Positions 48,130-56,376 are shown, counted from the stretch's first letter. The stretch is 64,000 nucleotides of DNA from Myroides profundi (GCF_000833025.1 NZ_CP010817.1:1550001-1614000), one strand, 5' to 3'. Translations and numbers: made by a program. Notes: generated by a model from the sequence alone, not told the origin.

Positions 48130-49452
48130 TTAGTTTCCCGATTGTAAGTTGTCTAATAATTTTCCTGTTTTGTATGCATATTGATACAATGTCAATGTTT
48201 GATCAGCTTCTCCTAGCATATTGTCTATTTGAGCTTGTAGCTGTTGTACATCAGCTTCTAATAGATGATCAGTGTCTGTCAGACCATTGTCATACTTATC
48301 TTTTACAATGCGGTAATTCTCATTAGCCTGAATAAGAGCTTTCGATAAAACAGTATTCTTTTTTAAAGCTAATTCATAAGCATTATACGCTTCTTCTATT
48401 TCTACTTTAGCCATATCTTCTACTAATAAGACTTGGTATTCAGCTTCTGTTTTCTTTGCTTTAGCTTTATTGACTTCTGTTCTGTTTTTAAAGATTGAAG
48501 CCAAGTCATATTTTAGACCGACTCCTACCATAGTAGCATTAGTGATATCAATTACTTTATCTAATTGAATAGCTGAGTATCCAGCTGTTAATCCGATAGA
48601 AGGGAAGTAATTACCTCTAGCTATTTTGATAGTCGTTTGAGCTATTTCGTCCATTTTCATTACACTCTGAACATCCTTACGTGTAGAGATATCATCTGTT
48701 TTAGTAGGTAAGATATCTACAGGATTAGCTTTCTCTGCAACGATTGTTTCATTAGACGGAAAATCTAGAAGAGTACTTAATCTTGTACTAATATTCTTCA
48801 AGGTGTTTTTCGTTTCTTCTAAAGACAGCTCTACATTCGCTTCTTGCAATTGTGTTCTTAAATAATCATTTCTAGCGATAAGACCATTGTTTAAGAATTG
48901 TTCAAAGTCAATTGTGCGTTGGTGTGCACGCTTTAGATTTTCTGTTAGTAGTGCTATCGACTGCTGCGTCTTATACAGTGCAAAGTATAAATTGATGGTT
49001 TGGTAAACTACATTCTCCGTAGTAGATTGCTCTGTTAGTTCTGCTAATGCGTAGTATTGTTTACTTTGGTTTACAGCGTTACTAATTTTGAAACCACTAA
49101 ATAGAGGTACATTAGCTTTGGCTTGTGCCATCATTAAATGCTGTGGTGTCACCTGTGGCATTTGGTTTTCTCCAGACGATGGAGGTAAAGGTACTTTTAG
49201 ATTAACATCAGTACCATTAAAGAGGCGATTATATGATCCTGAAACTTCTAGATCAGGGTAGCGCATATTTTGGGCGCTATGAATCTGAAGTTTAGTAGCC
49301 TCTGTACTTGCTTTTACTTTTTTTATCTCTTTGCCATTTTTTAAACTTAATGTAATGGCTTGCTCTAGGGTAATAGGTGTTTGAGTTGAAGTTTGAGCAA
49401 ACGCTTGGCAAATAAATAATGAAGCAAGTAAGATGTAATTACTTTTGTTCAT
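48130..49452 (-). CDS. TolC-family outer-membrane channel
   Basis: 440 residues: signal peptide (ends AFAQ near 20), then two repeats of long helices with short strands typical of outer-membrane efflux proteins ('LEQAITLSLKNGKEIKKVKA', 'YFPSIGLTAGYSAIQ', 'AYNAYELALKKNTVLSKAL'). It forms the trimeric exit duct of the Emr-type pump. Its start overlaps the end of the TetR gene by 14 bases, implying co-transcription from the regulator's promoter. Confidence 0.92.
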   Translation of the reverse strand: MNKSNYILLASLFICQAFAQTSTQTPITLEQAITLSLKNGKEIKKVKASTEATKLQIHSAQNMRYPDLEVSGSYNRLFNGTDVNLKVPLPPSSGENQMPQVTPQHLMMAQAKANVPLFSGFKISNAVNQSKQYYALAELTEQSTTENVVYQTINLYFALYKTQQSIALLTENLKRAHQRTIDFEQFLNNGLIARNDYLRTQLQEANVELSLEETKNTLKNISTRLSTLLDFPSNETIVAEKANPVDILPTKTDDISTRKDVQSVMKMDEIAQTTIKIARGNYFPSIGLTAGYSAIQLDKVIDITNATMVGVGLKYDLASIFKNRTEVNKAKAKKTEAEYQVLLVEDMAKVEIEEAYNAYELALKKNTVLSKALIQANENYRIVKDKYDNGLTDTDHLLEADVQQLQAQIDNMLGEADQTLTLYQYAYKTGKLLDNLQSGN

Positions 49453-50071
49453 TGTAGATTAAAATTGATTGAAAGGATTGTATTAAATAAGGATATATAT
49501 GCTGTTTGATGTGCAAACTATATTCTTCGTGATCGGGTATATTCCAATAGCTAGATAAAGTACGTTCGTGGTGTATTAGGTAACTTAATATTCCCAATGA
49601 AAAGATAACGAATGTAACAGGGTCTGGCTTCGCTTTAAAAAGACCTTTTTCATACCCCTCTTCTATAAAACTATTGATAATATTTAATATTTCGCGCTGT
49701 AGGATGGTTATACCATCTGATATCTCAGGGATGTCCTCTTTTTTAGATAGTTGCCCCATTAAGATAATGTGGAAATCAGCGTTTTGTAATTGTACAGTCA
49801 TCATATGCTCTACGAAAGCTAATAATTTCTGCATAGGGTCTAAGTGAGTATCTGTGGTAAGAAGAGCTAGTTTTTCTCTTGTTCGAGTTAATCGTATTTC
49901 GAATAATGCAATAACCATTGCTTGCTTAGAACCAAAGTAATAATTGATCATAGCAACATTAATACCAGCAGCTTTAGAAATATCTCGTATACTCGTTCCA
50001 TCTATACCTTTTTGAGAGAATAGCTCCTCTGCTACGATTAATATTTCTTTCTGTTTATCACTTAATGCCAT
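49439..50071 (-). CDS. TetR/AcrR-family repressor of efflux operon
   Basis: 210 residues. N-terminal HTH: 'ILIVAEELFSQKGIDGTSIR' and 'ISKAAGINVAMINYYFGSKQ', the TetR signature, followed by an all-helical ligand-binding domain. First gene of the efflux operon; a perfect palindrome at 50097-50116, 26 bases before its start, is the likely operator, so it should repress itself and the pump until a drug binds. Confidence 0.93.
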   Translation of the reverse strand: MALSDKQKEILIVAEELFSQKGIDGTSIRDISKAAGINVAMINYYFGSKQAMVIALFEIRLTRTREKLALLTTDTHLDPMQKLLAFVEHMMTVQLQNADFHIILMGQLSKKEDIPEISDGITILQREILNIINSFIEEGYEKGLFKAKPDPVTFVIFSLGILSYLIHHERTLSSYWNIPDHEEYSLHIKQHIYPYLIQSFQSILIYNEQK

Positions 50072-50096
50072 GAGTTGTATTTTTTTTAGAGCGTAA

Positions 50097-50116
50097 AATT
50101 AAACAAACGTTTAATT
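50097..50116. promoter_or_regulatory. Candidate TetR operator
   Basis: Perfect inverted repeat AATTAAAC-AAAC-GTTTAATT, 8-bp arms with a 4-base spacer, immediately upstream of the tetR-type gene. Size and position fit autoregulation. Confidence 0.6.
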
Positions 50117-50246
50117 GGTAATTATATTTTTAGTAATTATTTTGTGTTAAAATAGTTTTAATGTAATTATTTAAGTAATTGATTGGTTTTAATGTATTTT
50201 ATAACTTTTTGATTTACTGTAAATTAGAAGTTATAGGTATAAGCTC

Positions 50247-50396
50247 TAATTAAGAATTAAGAATCGTTGCCTATGGCAATCGGTATGCACATGGCGTTGG
50301 CGCGGATTTGTAATCCTGGACATATATTTACCCAATCTATATCCACAATACACATCACCTCATGCCCGAAGGGCACACATTCCTAATTCCTAATTG
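50247..50396. mobile_element. 150-bp TIR element with three triloop palindromes
   Basis: Terminal inverted repeats 50247-50264 and 50379-50396 (15 of 18 bases complementary). Inside are three perfect short palindromes with 3-base loops: TTGCC-TAT-GGCAA (50267-50279), GGATT-TGT-AATCC (50304-50316) and TGCCC-GAA-GGGCA (50363-50375). The interior is more G+C-rich than its surroundings. It resembles REP/MITE-like intergenic elements of Flavobacteriia; only one copy is in this window. No reading frame. Confidence 0.55.
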
Positions 50397-50512
50397 AAAA
50401 TTCCTAATTCTCCATAAGGGCACATTTCTATTTTTAAAAGAATAGCAAGAAATGGATTGTGAGAAAAAAGCAGAATCTATTTCTTTGTATACTTGTATTA
50501 AAGAAGTTAGTC

Positions 50513-51349
50513 ATGGAAGTAAGTAAACAATATGAAAAGGCAAGACAAGCTATAGCGTATATCGTAGCTAATCACTACGCACAACCTAATTTATCAGAGA
50601 TAGCAACAGCAGTTGGGTTAAGTGAATATCATTTTCAAAGATTATTTACAGAATGGGTAGGAAGTAGTCCTAAGCAGTTTTTGAGATATATAACCTTAAA
50701 CTATGCTAAGTATGTTATCAAAGAGCGGTTAGAACAGACTTTGTTTGACATTGCAGATGAGGTAGGGTTGAGCAGCAGTAGTCGTTTACATGATATGTTT
50801 GTCTCTATAGAAGGCATGACTCCTAATGAGTACGCAAATAAAGGAGCGTTTTTAGAGATTGCCTATAGTTATTGGGATACCTTATTTGGACAGGTAGTAG
50901 TTGCTTCTACACCTAAAGGGATTTGTCATATTGCTTTTACTTCTGAGCATAGTGATGGATTAGAGCGTATTCATGCAGATTTTTCTAATGCTGTATTAGT
51001 AGAAGAAAGGAAGGGTATACATCAGGCGGTGATCGATATATTAAACAGAGAAGGAGATCTGACACAAGTCAAATTACACCTTAAAGGGACTCCTTTTCAG
51101 CTTAAGGTATGGGAAGCTTTATTACAAATTCCAGAAGGACAATTAACAACTTATGGTGGTCTAGCAGACAGATTAAATAATGCAGGAGCGAGTAGAGCTG
51201 TAGGTACTGCTATTGGTCGGAATCCTGTAGCAGTATTAATACCTTGTCACCGCGTGATACAGCAGACAGGTTTGTTAGGGGGATATATGTGGGGAGCAGA
51301 GAAGAAACAGCTAATTGTGGGTTGGGAATTAAGTAAAACACATGAATAA
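50513..51349 (+). CDS. AraC-HTH plus O6-methylguanine-DNA methyltransferase fusion
   Basis: 278 residues from the ATG at 50513 (a GTG at 50459 adds a hydrophobic stretch that does not fit). An AraC double HTH (1-105, 'ATAVGLSEYHFQRLFTEWVG') is joined to an MGMT domain with active-site 'IPCHRV' (Cys about 245), the 'TTYGGLADRL' and 'AVGTAIGRNPVAV' DNA-binding pieces. It repairs O6-alkylguanine by transferring the alkyl group to the cysteine. Compared with Ada, the N-terminal Cys-zinc methylphosphotriester sensor domain is absent, so any activation must come from another site. Confidence 0.92.
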   Translation: MEVSKQYEKARQAIAYIVANHYAQPNLSEIATAVGLSEYHFQRLFTEWVGSSPKQFLRYITLNYAKYVIKERLEQTLFDIADEVGLSSSSRLHDMFVSIEGMTPNEYANKGAFLEIAYSYWDTLFGQVVVASTPKGICHIAFTSEHSDGLERIHADFSNAVLVEERKGIHQAVIDILNREGDLTQVKLHLKGTPFQLKVWEALLQIPEGQLTTYGGLADRLNNAGASRAVGTAIGRNPVAVLIPCHRVIQQTGLLGGYMWGAEKKQLIVGWELSKTHE

Positions 51350-51382
51350 AATACATTAGCAGTAAAAAATATATTGTATAGA

Positions 51383-51405
51383 AGAGTGTCCACTGTGGAT
51401 GCTCT
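51383..51405 (+). terminator. Terminator after AraC-MGMT gene
   Basis: AGAGTGTCCAC (51383-51393) and GTGGATGCTCT (51395-51405) with G-U pairing and a tiny loop, then a T-run. Confidence 0.7.
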
Positions 51406-51729
51406 TTTTGCTTTATGGTAGTTCCATATTAAAACCGATAGAATAATTTATTTTTGGAAAAATAACCCCAAAAAATCAGATTGTTTTTTTGATTTTGTCT
51501 CTTATTTTTCTCTAAAAAAATCAAAATAGACCTCTTTTTACTCCCTTTTTTTAGCTATTTGCCCTCTTTTTTAGCCTTTTAATCCTACTAAGTGAATTTT
51601 TATATTCATTTTTTTTAATTGATAAATAATGTAATGTATTGATACATAGTTGTTTGTTTGATTTTTAATAAGAATTGAAGTTATTCTATATTGCTTGTAA
51701 TCCCAGTAAATATGGGGTTTCATAACAGA
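51406..51729. other. Gene-poor, pyrimidine-rich gap
   Basis: Strand-biased sequence: 51440-51640 is dominated by C and T on the plus strand with repeated CTCTTTTTT blocks. One short minus-strand frame (51571-51762) is low-complexity and has no family features. I see no promoter or gene. The next 270 bases carry two repeat elements. Confidence 0.4.
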
Positions 51730-51793
51730 TCCTTGGACAATTATAGGAGTATAGTAGGACAATACTTGGGTATAGCGGGCTTTTGTCCAAGGA
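51730..51793 (+). repeat. 64-nt inverted-arm repeat, copy 2
   Basis: Ends are perfect 11-base inverted arms TCCTTGGACAA (51730-51740) and TTGTCCAAGGA (51783-51793). Bases 51730-51760 match the complement of 1069-1099 at 29 of 31. It lies 48 bases before the second 158-bp element, so two repeat families sit side by side here. Confidence 0.6.
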
Positions 51794-51841
51794 TAGTCCT
51801 TTTATTGATCTAGTATTCTTTTAGGATGTGACTTGAAGGAT

Positions 51842-51999
51842 AAATCTAGAATTTGTGGTAGTCAAATACTGCAAAGCAATTCTACCTTATGGTTCCTTCA
51901 TTAGCTCTAAAAACATACTATCGTATGCTTGTATCACTAATTCAGATCTATTTTGTATAATTCCTTTTCGTTTATATGTCTATCGCATAGTTTGGGTTA
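51842..51999 (+). mobile_element. 158-bp hairpin element (MITE-like), copy 2
   Basis: Aligns without gaps to 9672-9829, same orientation. The inner 118 bases differ at about 12 positions. The right end (CTATCGCATAGTTTGGGTT) keeps its match, while the left end has diverged to roughly half identity, so this copy is older or damaged at that end. The central palindrome has one change (CATACTATCGTATG at 51914-51927). No reading frame. Confidence 0.75.
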
Positions 52000-52063
52000 A
52001 AACGAGCATATACGATAGAGAGGGAGAAGGATAAACATAGAGGTTATAGTCGATAAGTATATA

Positions 52064-52105
52064 AATGCATTGAGGCGAGACTGTGTAAGCCCGCCTCAAT
52101 GCATT
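52064..52105 (-). terminator. Terminator after DoxX gene
   Basis: Perfect 14-bp arms (52064-52077 and 52092-52105), 14-base loop, 15 bases beyond the DoxX-like stop. The T-tract on the minus strand is weak. Confidence 0.6.
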
Positions 52106-52119
52106 AGAGTTAGGTTTGA

Positions 52120-52485
52120 TTAACGTTGATTTTGGGTTAATGAACTCCAGTATGACAAGGCTAATAACACCCCTGCTATGAATACAAAACCAAGTGATGT
52201 AATAGGTTCTCCCATCGCTAAGTGTGCGATAGCAGCAGAGATAATATTAATGGTAAACCCTGCATAAGCAAAACCTCTTATCGTAGAGGATAAGAAAGGG
52301 AGCAAGATCACTATAGCTCCTAAAGCTTTAAATATGGCTAGTTCTACTCTGAAATAATCAGGAAAACCTAGGTAAACAAAGGCTTCTTTCATCTCTTCTG
52401 TTGCTACATAGTTATAGGCACTAAATAACATAAATAAAGAAAATAGACTTGTAGATACCCAGAATGTAATTTTAGAATTCTTCAT
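52120..52485 (-). CDS. DoxX-like membrane protein
   Basis: 121 residues, four hydrophobic helices (about 8-25, 45-66, 70-90, 95-113). 'FDYFRVELAIFKALGAIVIL'-type spacing (here 'DYFRVELAIFKALGAIVILL') is typical of the DoxX-like family, which includes CatD of Bacillus subtilis. Family members are linked to quinone or thiol-stress responses. It is divergent from an HxlR regulator gene, repeating the CatR-catDE arrangement of Firmicutes, though no catE-like dioxygenase is present here. Confidence 0.82.
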   Translation of the reverse strand: MKNSKITFWVSTSLFSLFMLFSAYNYVATEEMKEAFVYLGFPDYFRVELAIFKALGAIVILLPFLSSTIRGFAYAGFTINIISAAIAHLAMGEPITSLGFVFIAGVLLALSYWSSLTQNQR

Positions 52486-52503
52486 TTTTAAGTGTTTTTA
52501 TGG

Positions 52504-52600
52504 CCTATCTAAATAGATAGGTTCTTTTCTGGGTGCAAACATAGCTGACTTTAAGGTGGTCTTCTCTATTAGTTTCCTTTTGGGAAGTGGTTTCCTTTTG
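52504..52600. promoter_or_regulatory. DoxX/HxlR intergenic operator candidates
   Basis: Two structured sites lie between the divergent genes: a perfect 7-bp palindrome CCTATCT-AAAT-AGATAGG (52504-52521) just upstream of the DoxX start, and a direct repeat GTTTCCTTTTG at 52572-52582 and 52590-52600, spaced 18 bases start to start. HxlR regulators bind such divergent control regions; which of the two sites is used is not decidable here. Confidence 0.4.
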
Positions 52601-52650
52601 CACACTACTGTAGAATAAAGTAATTTTAGGGTGAATTAAAAATAGAGCAG

Positions 52651-53016
52651 ATGAAGAAAAAACCAGTGTTGAATAATACAGAACAATGTCAAGTACGTAT
52701 AGTAGCTATTAAAGATACGATGAGCTTATTATCTGGTAAATGGAAGGTATATATTATCGGAACATTATTACATGGAGGCAAAATGAGGTTTATGGATCTA
52801 ATGCGAGAAGTAGAGGGAATAGGTACAAAAATGTTGTCAAAAGAATTACATGATTTAGAAGCAAATCATTTGATAAAAAGAACAGTGTTAAATACCAAGC
52901 CTATTTCTGTAGAATATGAATTGACAGAGTATGGAAAAACACTAGAAAGAGTGATCGAGGAGATTATGATTTGGGGACAGAAGTACCGCCAAACGGTCTT
53001 TAATGAGAATAAATAG
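52651..53016 (+). CDS. HxlR-family transcriptional regulator
   Basis: 121 residues, winged helix. Begins with the family pattern 'EQCQVRIVAIKDTMSLLSGK' containing a single N-terminal cysteine (Cys13), the position that senses thiol or quinone stress in YodB/HypR-like members, then 'LLHGGKMRFMDLMREVEGIG' and 'ISVEYELTEYGKTL'. Divergent from the DoxX-like gene, which it likely represses. Confidence 0.92.
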   Translation: MKKKPVLNNTEQCQVRIVAIKDTMSLLSGKWKVYIIGTLLHGGKMRFMDLMREVEGIGTKMLSKELHDLEANHLIKRTVLNTKPISVEYELTEYGKTLERVIEEIMIWGQKYRQTVFNENK

Positions 53017-53127
53017 GCTGAATATTTATTTTATACTCCTTGTATTTTGTATCTAAAAAGAGCGTAAATTTAATAAGTAATCGTACAGATAGATAAAGCA
53101 TTGTATCAATACTTATAAAGATAGGAT

Positions 53128-53640
53128 ATGACATCACAAGAGGGTAAATCGATCATAAGACAGGCTGTGATTAAAGGCAAAACAGAGTACTGTCATCTCA
53201 TCTTAGAACCCAAACCTAAGATTGTGTTTACTATAGATGGAAAAATAAGTTCTCATCAGACTACTATTTTAGGTAAGGAGAATGGCTTTTTTTCATGGAT
53301 GCAGTTTGTAGTGATTATCATGTTTATACTTAGTCTATTGACTTATTATTATGTGGGCTTTTATTATGCGCTGATTCCAAGTATTATTACAGCTTATTTG
53401 TTGTATGTTATTTATAGTAGTTGGGATATGACTACTGTTCATGTTATAGATAAGCAGGATGTTATAGAAGTTAATTTGGTCAAAAGATCATATCTCTCTG
53501 CTACAGGTTTTGATATCCGTTTTAAAGATAGTAAGGGTAACAGAAAAGTGAGAAGATTTTTATTAGCTAATCAAGGAGCTGGTAAAGAGGAGTTTTATGA
53601 GAAGGCAAAGGAATTGTTTAGAAACAATGGATATATGTAA
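53128..53640 (+). CDS. Two-span membrane protein with PH-like ends
   Basis: 170 residues. Two adjacent membrane helices (about 56-73 and 76-93) divide a short N-terminal strand-rich part from a C-terminal part ('TVHVIDKQDVIEVNLVKRSY', 'FDIRFKDSKGNRKVRRFLLA') that looks like a small PH-type or bacterial PH-like domain. I do not recognise a named family. It is on its own, 111 bases after the HxlR gene. Confidence 0.5.
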   Translation: MTSQEGKSIIRQAVIKGKTEYCHLILEPKPKIVFTIDGKISSHQTTILGKENGFFSWMQFVVIIMFILSLLTYYYVGFYYALIPSIITAYLLYVIYSSWDMTTVHVIDKQDVIEVNLVKRSYLSATGFDIRFKDSKGNRKVRRFLLANQGAGKEEFYEKAKELFRNNGYM

Positions 53641-53644
53641 TATA

Positions 53645-53678
53645 AAATAGGGAGACTCAAAATGAAATCTCCCTATTT
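53645..53678. terminator. Bidirectional terminator
   Basis: AAATAGGGAGA (53645-53655) and its complement (53668-53678), 12-base loop, between convergent genes ending at 53640 and 53707. Confidence 0.7.
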
Positions 53679-53706
53679 AATTTATAAGCTAAGTATTATA
53701 TGATCA

Positions 53707-54204
53707 TTATTTCCACCAATGGTAGTAGTTGTGCCCTCCATCGTATACGAATCCGCATCTAGGGTATAGCGTATTCCCTATATCATTTGTCTTTTCTGTC
53801 TCTAGCATTAGTCCACATGCATTGGTTTCTTCACACCATTGTTTTGAACGGTCGATGATCGCTACAGATAACCCAATCCCTCTGTAGTCTGGATGTACGA
53901 ATAAGTCACTTAATAACCACTGTTTTTCTAATTTGATGTAATGGAATAATTCATAAAGTTGAACGAATCCAACTGCTTGTCCATCTACATATGCTAAGAA
54001 GATATGAGACTGGTCATTAGACAGCCGATCAAGTAAGAATTGTTTTCCTTTTTCATAATTTGATTCTTGTCTGTAGAATACTCGATACATATCGAATAGC
54101 ATAGAGGCATCTTCTAGGTGTTCTAAAGTCGCTTTTACTAAAGTCGCAGTTGTGTTTTTTAGAGTTACTTGTTGTCTTGTTACCCCAGTGTTCGTTGTAG
54201 TCAT
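53707..54204 (-). CDS. GNAT-family N-acetyltransferase
   Basis: 165 residues. The acetyl-CoA pyrophosphate loop is 'LFVHPDYRGIGLSVAIID' (a slight variant of R/QxxGxG/A), preceded by the strand 'SHIFLAYVDGQAVGFVQLYE'. The C-terminal 'CGFVYDGGHNYYHW' is typical of GNATs related to amine or amino-acid acetylation. The substrate cannot be deduced. Single gene. Confidence 0.9.
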   Translation of the reverse strand: MTTTNTGVTRQQVTLKNTTATLVKATLEHLEDASMLFDMYRVFYRQESNYEKGKQFLLDRLSNDQSHIFLAYVDGQAVGFVQLYELFHYIKLEKQWLLSDLFVHPDYRGIGLSVAIIDRSKQWCEETNACGLMLETEKTNDIGNTLYPRCGFVYDGGHNYYHWWK

Positions 54205-54443
54205 AAATACTTATTGGTTTAAAATTTCGAGGCAAATGTCTCGTAAAAATGGAAGGGGATTATAGACCAGTTTTTAAATAGTTTAGTAGTCCAAAGATGA
54301 GTAGGTAGGTTAAGTGATACATGTCTATATCTAAAATGTTTCTTAAAAAGAGAAGTCTTAGTATCCATCATCGTTTAAGAATGTTTTCGAAAAGTACAAA
54401 ATCCAAAAATTATACAACAAGTACTCGGAATGGTATAACAAAT

Positions 54444-54479
54444 GAGAATCTCTAGTGTAGTACTTTTGGCGTAGAGATT
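54444..54479 (+). promoter_or_regulatory. Operator/promoter candidate of metal-efflux locus
   Basis: A TACTTTTG (-7) box at 54461-54468 has no TTTG at the right distance upstream. It is bracketed by a perfect inverted repeat, AATCTCTA (54447-54454) and TAGAGATT (54472-54479), that ends at the ATG; GAGAATCTC (54444-54452) is itself palindromic. A weak -33 box with a flanking palindrome fits a promoter that needs an activator, such as the HMA-AraC protein encoded downstream. Confidence 0.4.
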
Positions 54480-54893
54480 ATGAAAAAACTATTCGTCATA
54501 TTATTCGCATTTTTGTACACAGGCTTGGCTTCAGGCTTTAGTACATATCAGCACATCTGCCAAGGATTAGTGCAAGAGACGAATATACCTAAATCTCAAG
54601 CAAATGAAAAGAACTGCGGTTTCTGTGCTTTAACAGGTAGAACCGTAGAAGAACCTAAGAAGAACTGCTGCCAAGATAAAGTAGAGGTAGTTAAAGTAAA
54701 ATCAGAGGTTCAGAATAGTTCATTTAAAGTTTTAAAGATTTCTTTCTTTACAGATGCGATATTGCACCGTTATTTTGGGGCAGTATACGAGTATGTGCAT
54801 ACAGTAAGAGATAATTTCACTACTTATACTTATTATTTATACAGAGTCAAAGAAGTACCTCTGTATATTAAGCATTGCGTATATAGACTTTGA
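54480..54893 (+). CDS. Small secreted Cys-rich protein (HYC_CC_PP-like)
   Basis: 137 residues. Signal peptide (MKKLFVILFAFLYTGLASG), then 'YQHICQGL', 'NCGFCAL' and 'NCCQDKVEV': an H.C, then C..C, then CC series that resembles the HYC_CC_PP family found in front of metal-efflux genes in Bacteroidota. The C-terminal half ends in aromatic-rich sequence. Likely a periplasmic copper/silver-type binding protein, first gene of the RND operon. The metal is inferred from cysteines and neighbours. Confidence 0.65.
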   Translation: MKKLFVILFAFLYTGLASGFSTYQHICQGLVQETNIPKSQANEKNCGFCALTGRTVEEPKKNCCQDKVEVVKVKSEVQNSSFKVLKISFFTDAILHRYFGAVYEYVHTVRDNFTTYTYYLYRVKEVPLYIKHCVYRL

Positions 54894-54915
54894 TTCATAC
54901 GATATCATTGGGCTT

Positions 54916-54940
54916 ATCTATTCTTGTAATAGGAATAGAT
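54916..54940 (+). promoter_or_regulatory. Hairpin between Cys-rich gene and TolC
   Basis: Perfect 8-bp inverted repeat ATCTATTC (54916-54923) and GAATAGAT (54933-54940), 9-base loop, in the 85-base gap before the TolC gene. Could adjust expression between the first gene and the pump, or be an mRNA-processing site. Confidence 0.35.
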
Positions 54941-54978
54941 ACATCAACAATATTGTATAATTAAACGCATACTTTTAC

Positions 54979-56370
54979 ATGAAAATTAATAGGATAGCAC
55001 TGTTTGTCCTATTGGGTGTAGCATCTATGTCTTATGGACAAAAACTTACATTAGATGCTGCGTTAAAACAGGCTATAGAACGATATGACCTTATCAAGGT
55101 TAAAGAAGCAAAACTTGCTGCTTCTCAAGAAAACACAACTAATCAAAAAGGGCATTACTTCCCAGACTTAACATTCGGTGCCCAACAAAGTTATGGGACG
55201 ATCAATGCACAGAACGGACCTCTGTATGCTTATGGAGGACTGGGATCTGCAGCTACCTCTATGCCTTTAGCAGAACAAAATTGGAATGCAGCCTTTGGTT
55301 CATTGTATTTTGCTAATGTCAATTGGAATATTTTTTCTTTTGGAAAGACAAAGGAAGGAATCGGTATGGCAAAAGCTCAACAAGAAGTGACGCTTAAGGA
55401 CTTAGAACAAGAGATTTTCCAACAACAAATAAAAGTAAGTGCTACCTATTTAAATCTTTTGGCTTCTCAGCGTATAAAATATGTGCAACAAAAGAATTTA
55501 GAACGCGCGAGAGTATTTCATGAAGTTACAGCTGCAAAGGCAAAGAGTGGCTTGTTACCTCAAGTAGATGAGCGATTAGCTATGGCTGAGGTAGCAAATG
55601 CAGAGGCATTACATATTAAAGCGTATGACAAAGAAATAGAGTTTAATAAGCACTTAGCTGTGTTATTAGATGAAGAGACTAAAGCGTATGTATTAGATGA
55701 GGTATTTGTAAATGCTAAACCAGAAGTATTAGATGAAACTTTAGTCAATAGAGATCAGCATCCTATGCTATTATGGCAAGAGAGCAAAATAGCACAAAGC
55801 GAATCTATGGAACGCCTAGTAACCAAAGGTAGTCTGCCTAGTTTAAATGCTTTTGGGGTGTTGCAAGGTAGAGGATCAGGCTTTAACTGGAATTATGTAC
55901 AAGACAATAGTGCTTACTCTTCATCTTATGGTGATGGAGTGGGTATTGATAGAAGTAATTATTTAGTAGGGCTTCAATTGACATGGAATATATCTAACTT
56001 TTTTAGAACGACTTATAAGCGTAAACAACAAGAGTATATCACAAAGAGCTATGAACATGAATTCGCTCAGATGGACAAAGATTTGGCTAACCAAGTTACT
56101 TTGACCAAAGAGAAGTATGTCAATGCTCAGGCTGTGTGGACACAGTCAAAAATACAGTTAGAGGCGGCTGAGGTAGCCTTTAAACAGCAGAAAGCTTTAT
56201 ACGATAATGGATTGAGCAACTTAGTTGATTTCACTCAAGCGCTGTATACTTTACAACGTGCAGAGATAGACTATGAAATAGCTCAAAATAATGTATGGCA
56301 ATCTTTATTGCTACAGGCTTCTGCTTTCGGTGATATTCAATATTTGTTAAACGCTATTCCCCTAAAATAA
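54979..56370 (+). CDS. TolC-family outer-membrane channel of RND pump
   Basis: 463 residues. Signal peptide ends SYGQ (near 21). Two helical-hairpin repeats with the family landmarks 'LDAALKQAIERYDLIKVKEA', 'QQIKVSATYLNLLASQRIKY' and 'QKALYDNGLSNLVDFTQALY'. It is the exit duct for the RND pump encoded six bases downstream. It belongs to a different TolC subgroup from the one in the Emr-type operon at 48-49 kb. Confidence 0.9.
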   Translation: MKINRIALFVLLGVASMSYGQKLTLDAALKQAIERYDLIKVKEAKLAASQENTTNQKGHYFPDLTFGAQQSYGTINAQNGPLYAYGGLGSAATSMPLAEQNWNAAFGSLYFANVNWNIFSFGKTKEGIGMAKAQQEVTLKDLEQEIFQQQIKVSATYLNLLASQRIKYVQQKNLERARVFHEVTAAKAKSGLLPQVDERLAMAEVANAEALHIKAYDKEIEFNKHLAVLLDEETKAYVLDEVFVNAKPEVLDETLVNRDQHPMLLWQESKIAQSESMERLVTKGSLPSLNAFGVLQGRGSGFNWNYVQDNSAYSSSYGDGVGIDRSNYLVGLQLTWNISNFFRTTYKRKQQEYITKSYEHEFAQMDKDLANQVTLTKEKYVNAQAVWTQSKIQLEAAEVAFKQQKALYDNGLSNLVDFTQALYTLQRAEIDYEIAQNNVWQSLLLQASAFGDIQYLLNAIPLK

Positions 56371-56376
56371 GATAGT

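Noticed and set aside
51571..51762. 63-residue minus-strand open frame
   Set aside because: Lies in a strand-biased tract and overlaps the 64-nt repeat; composition-driven.
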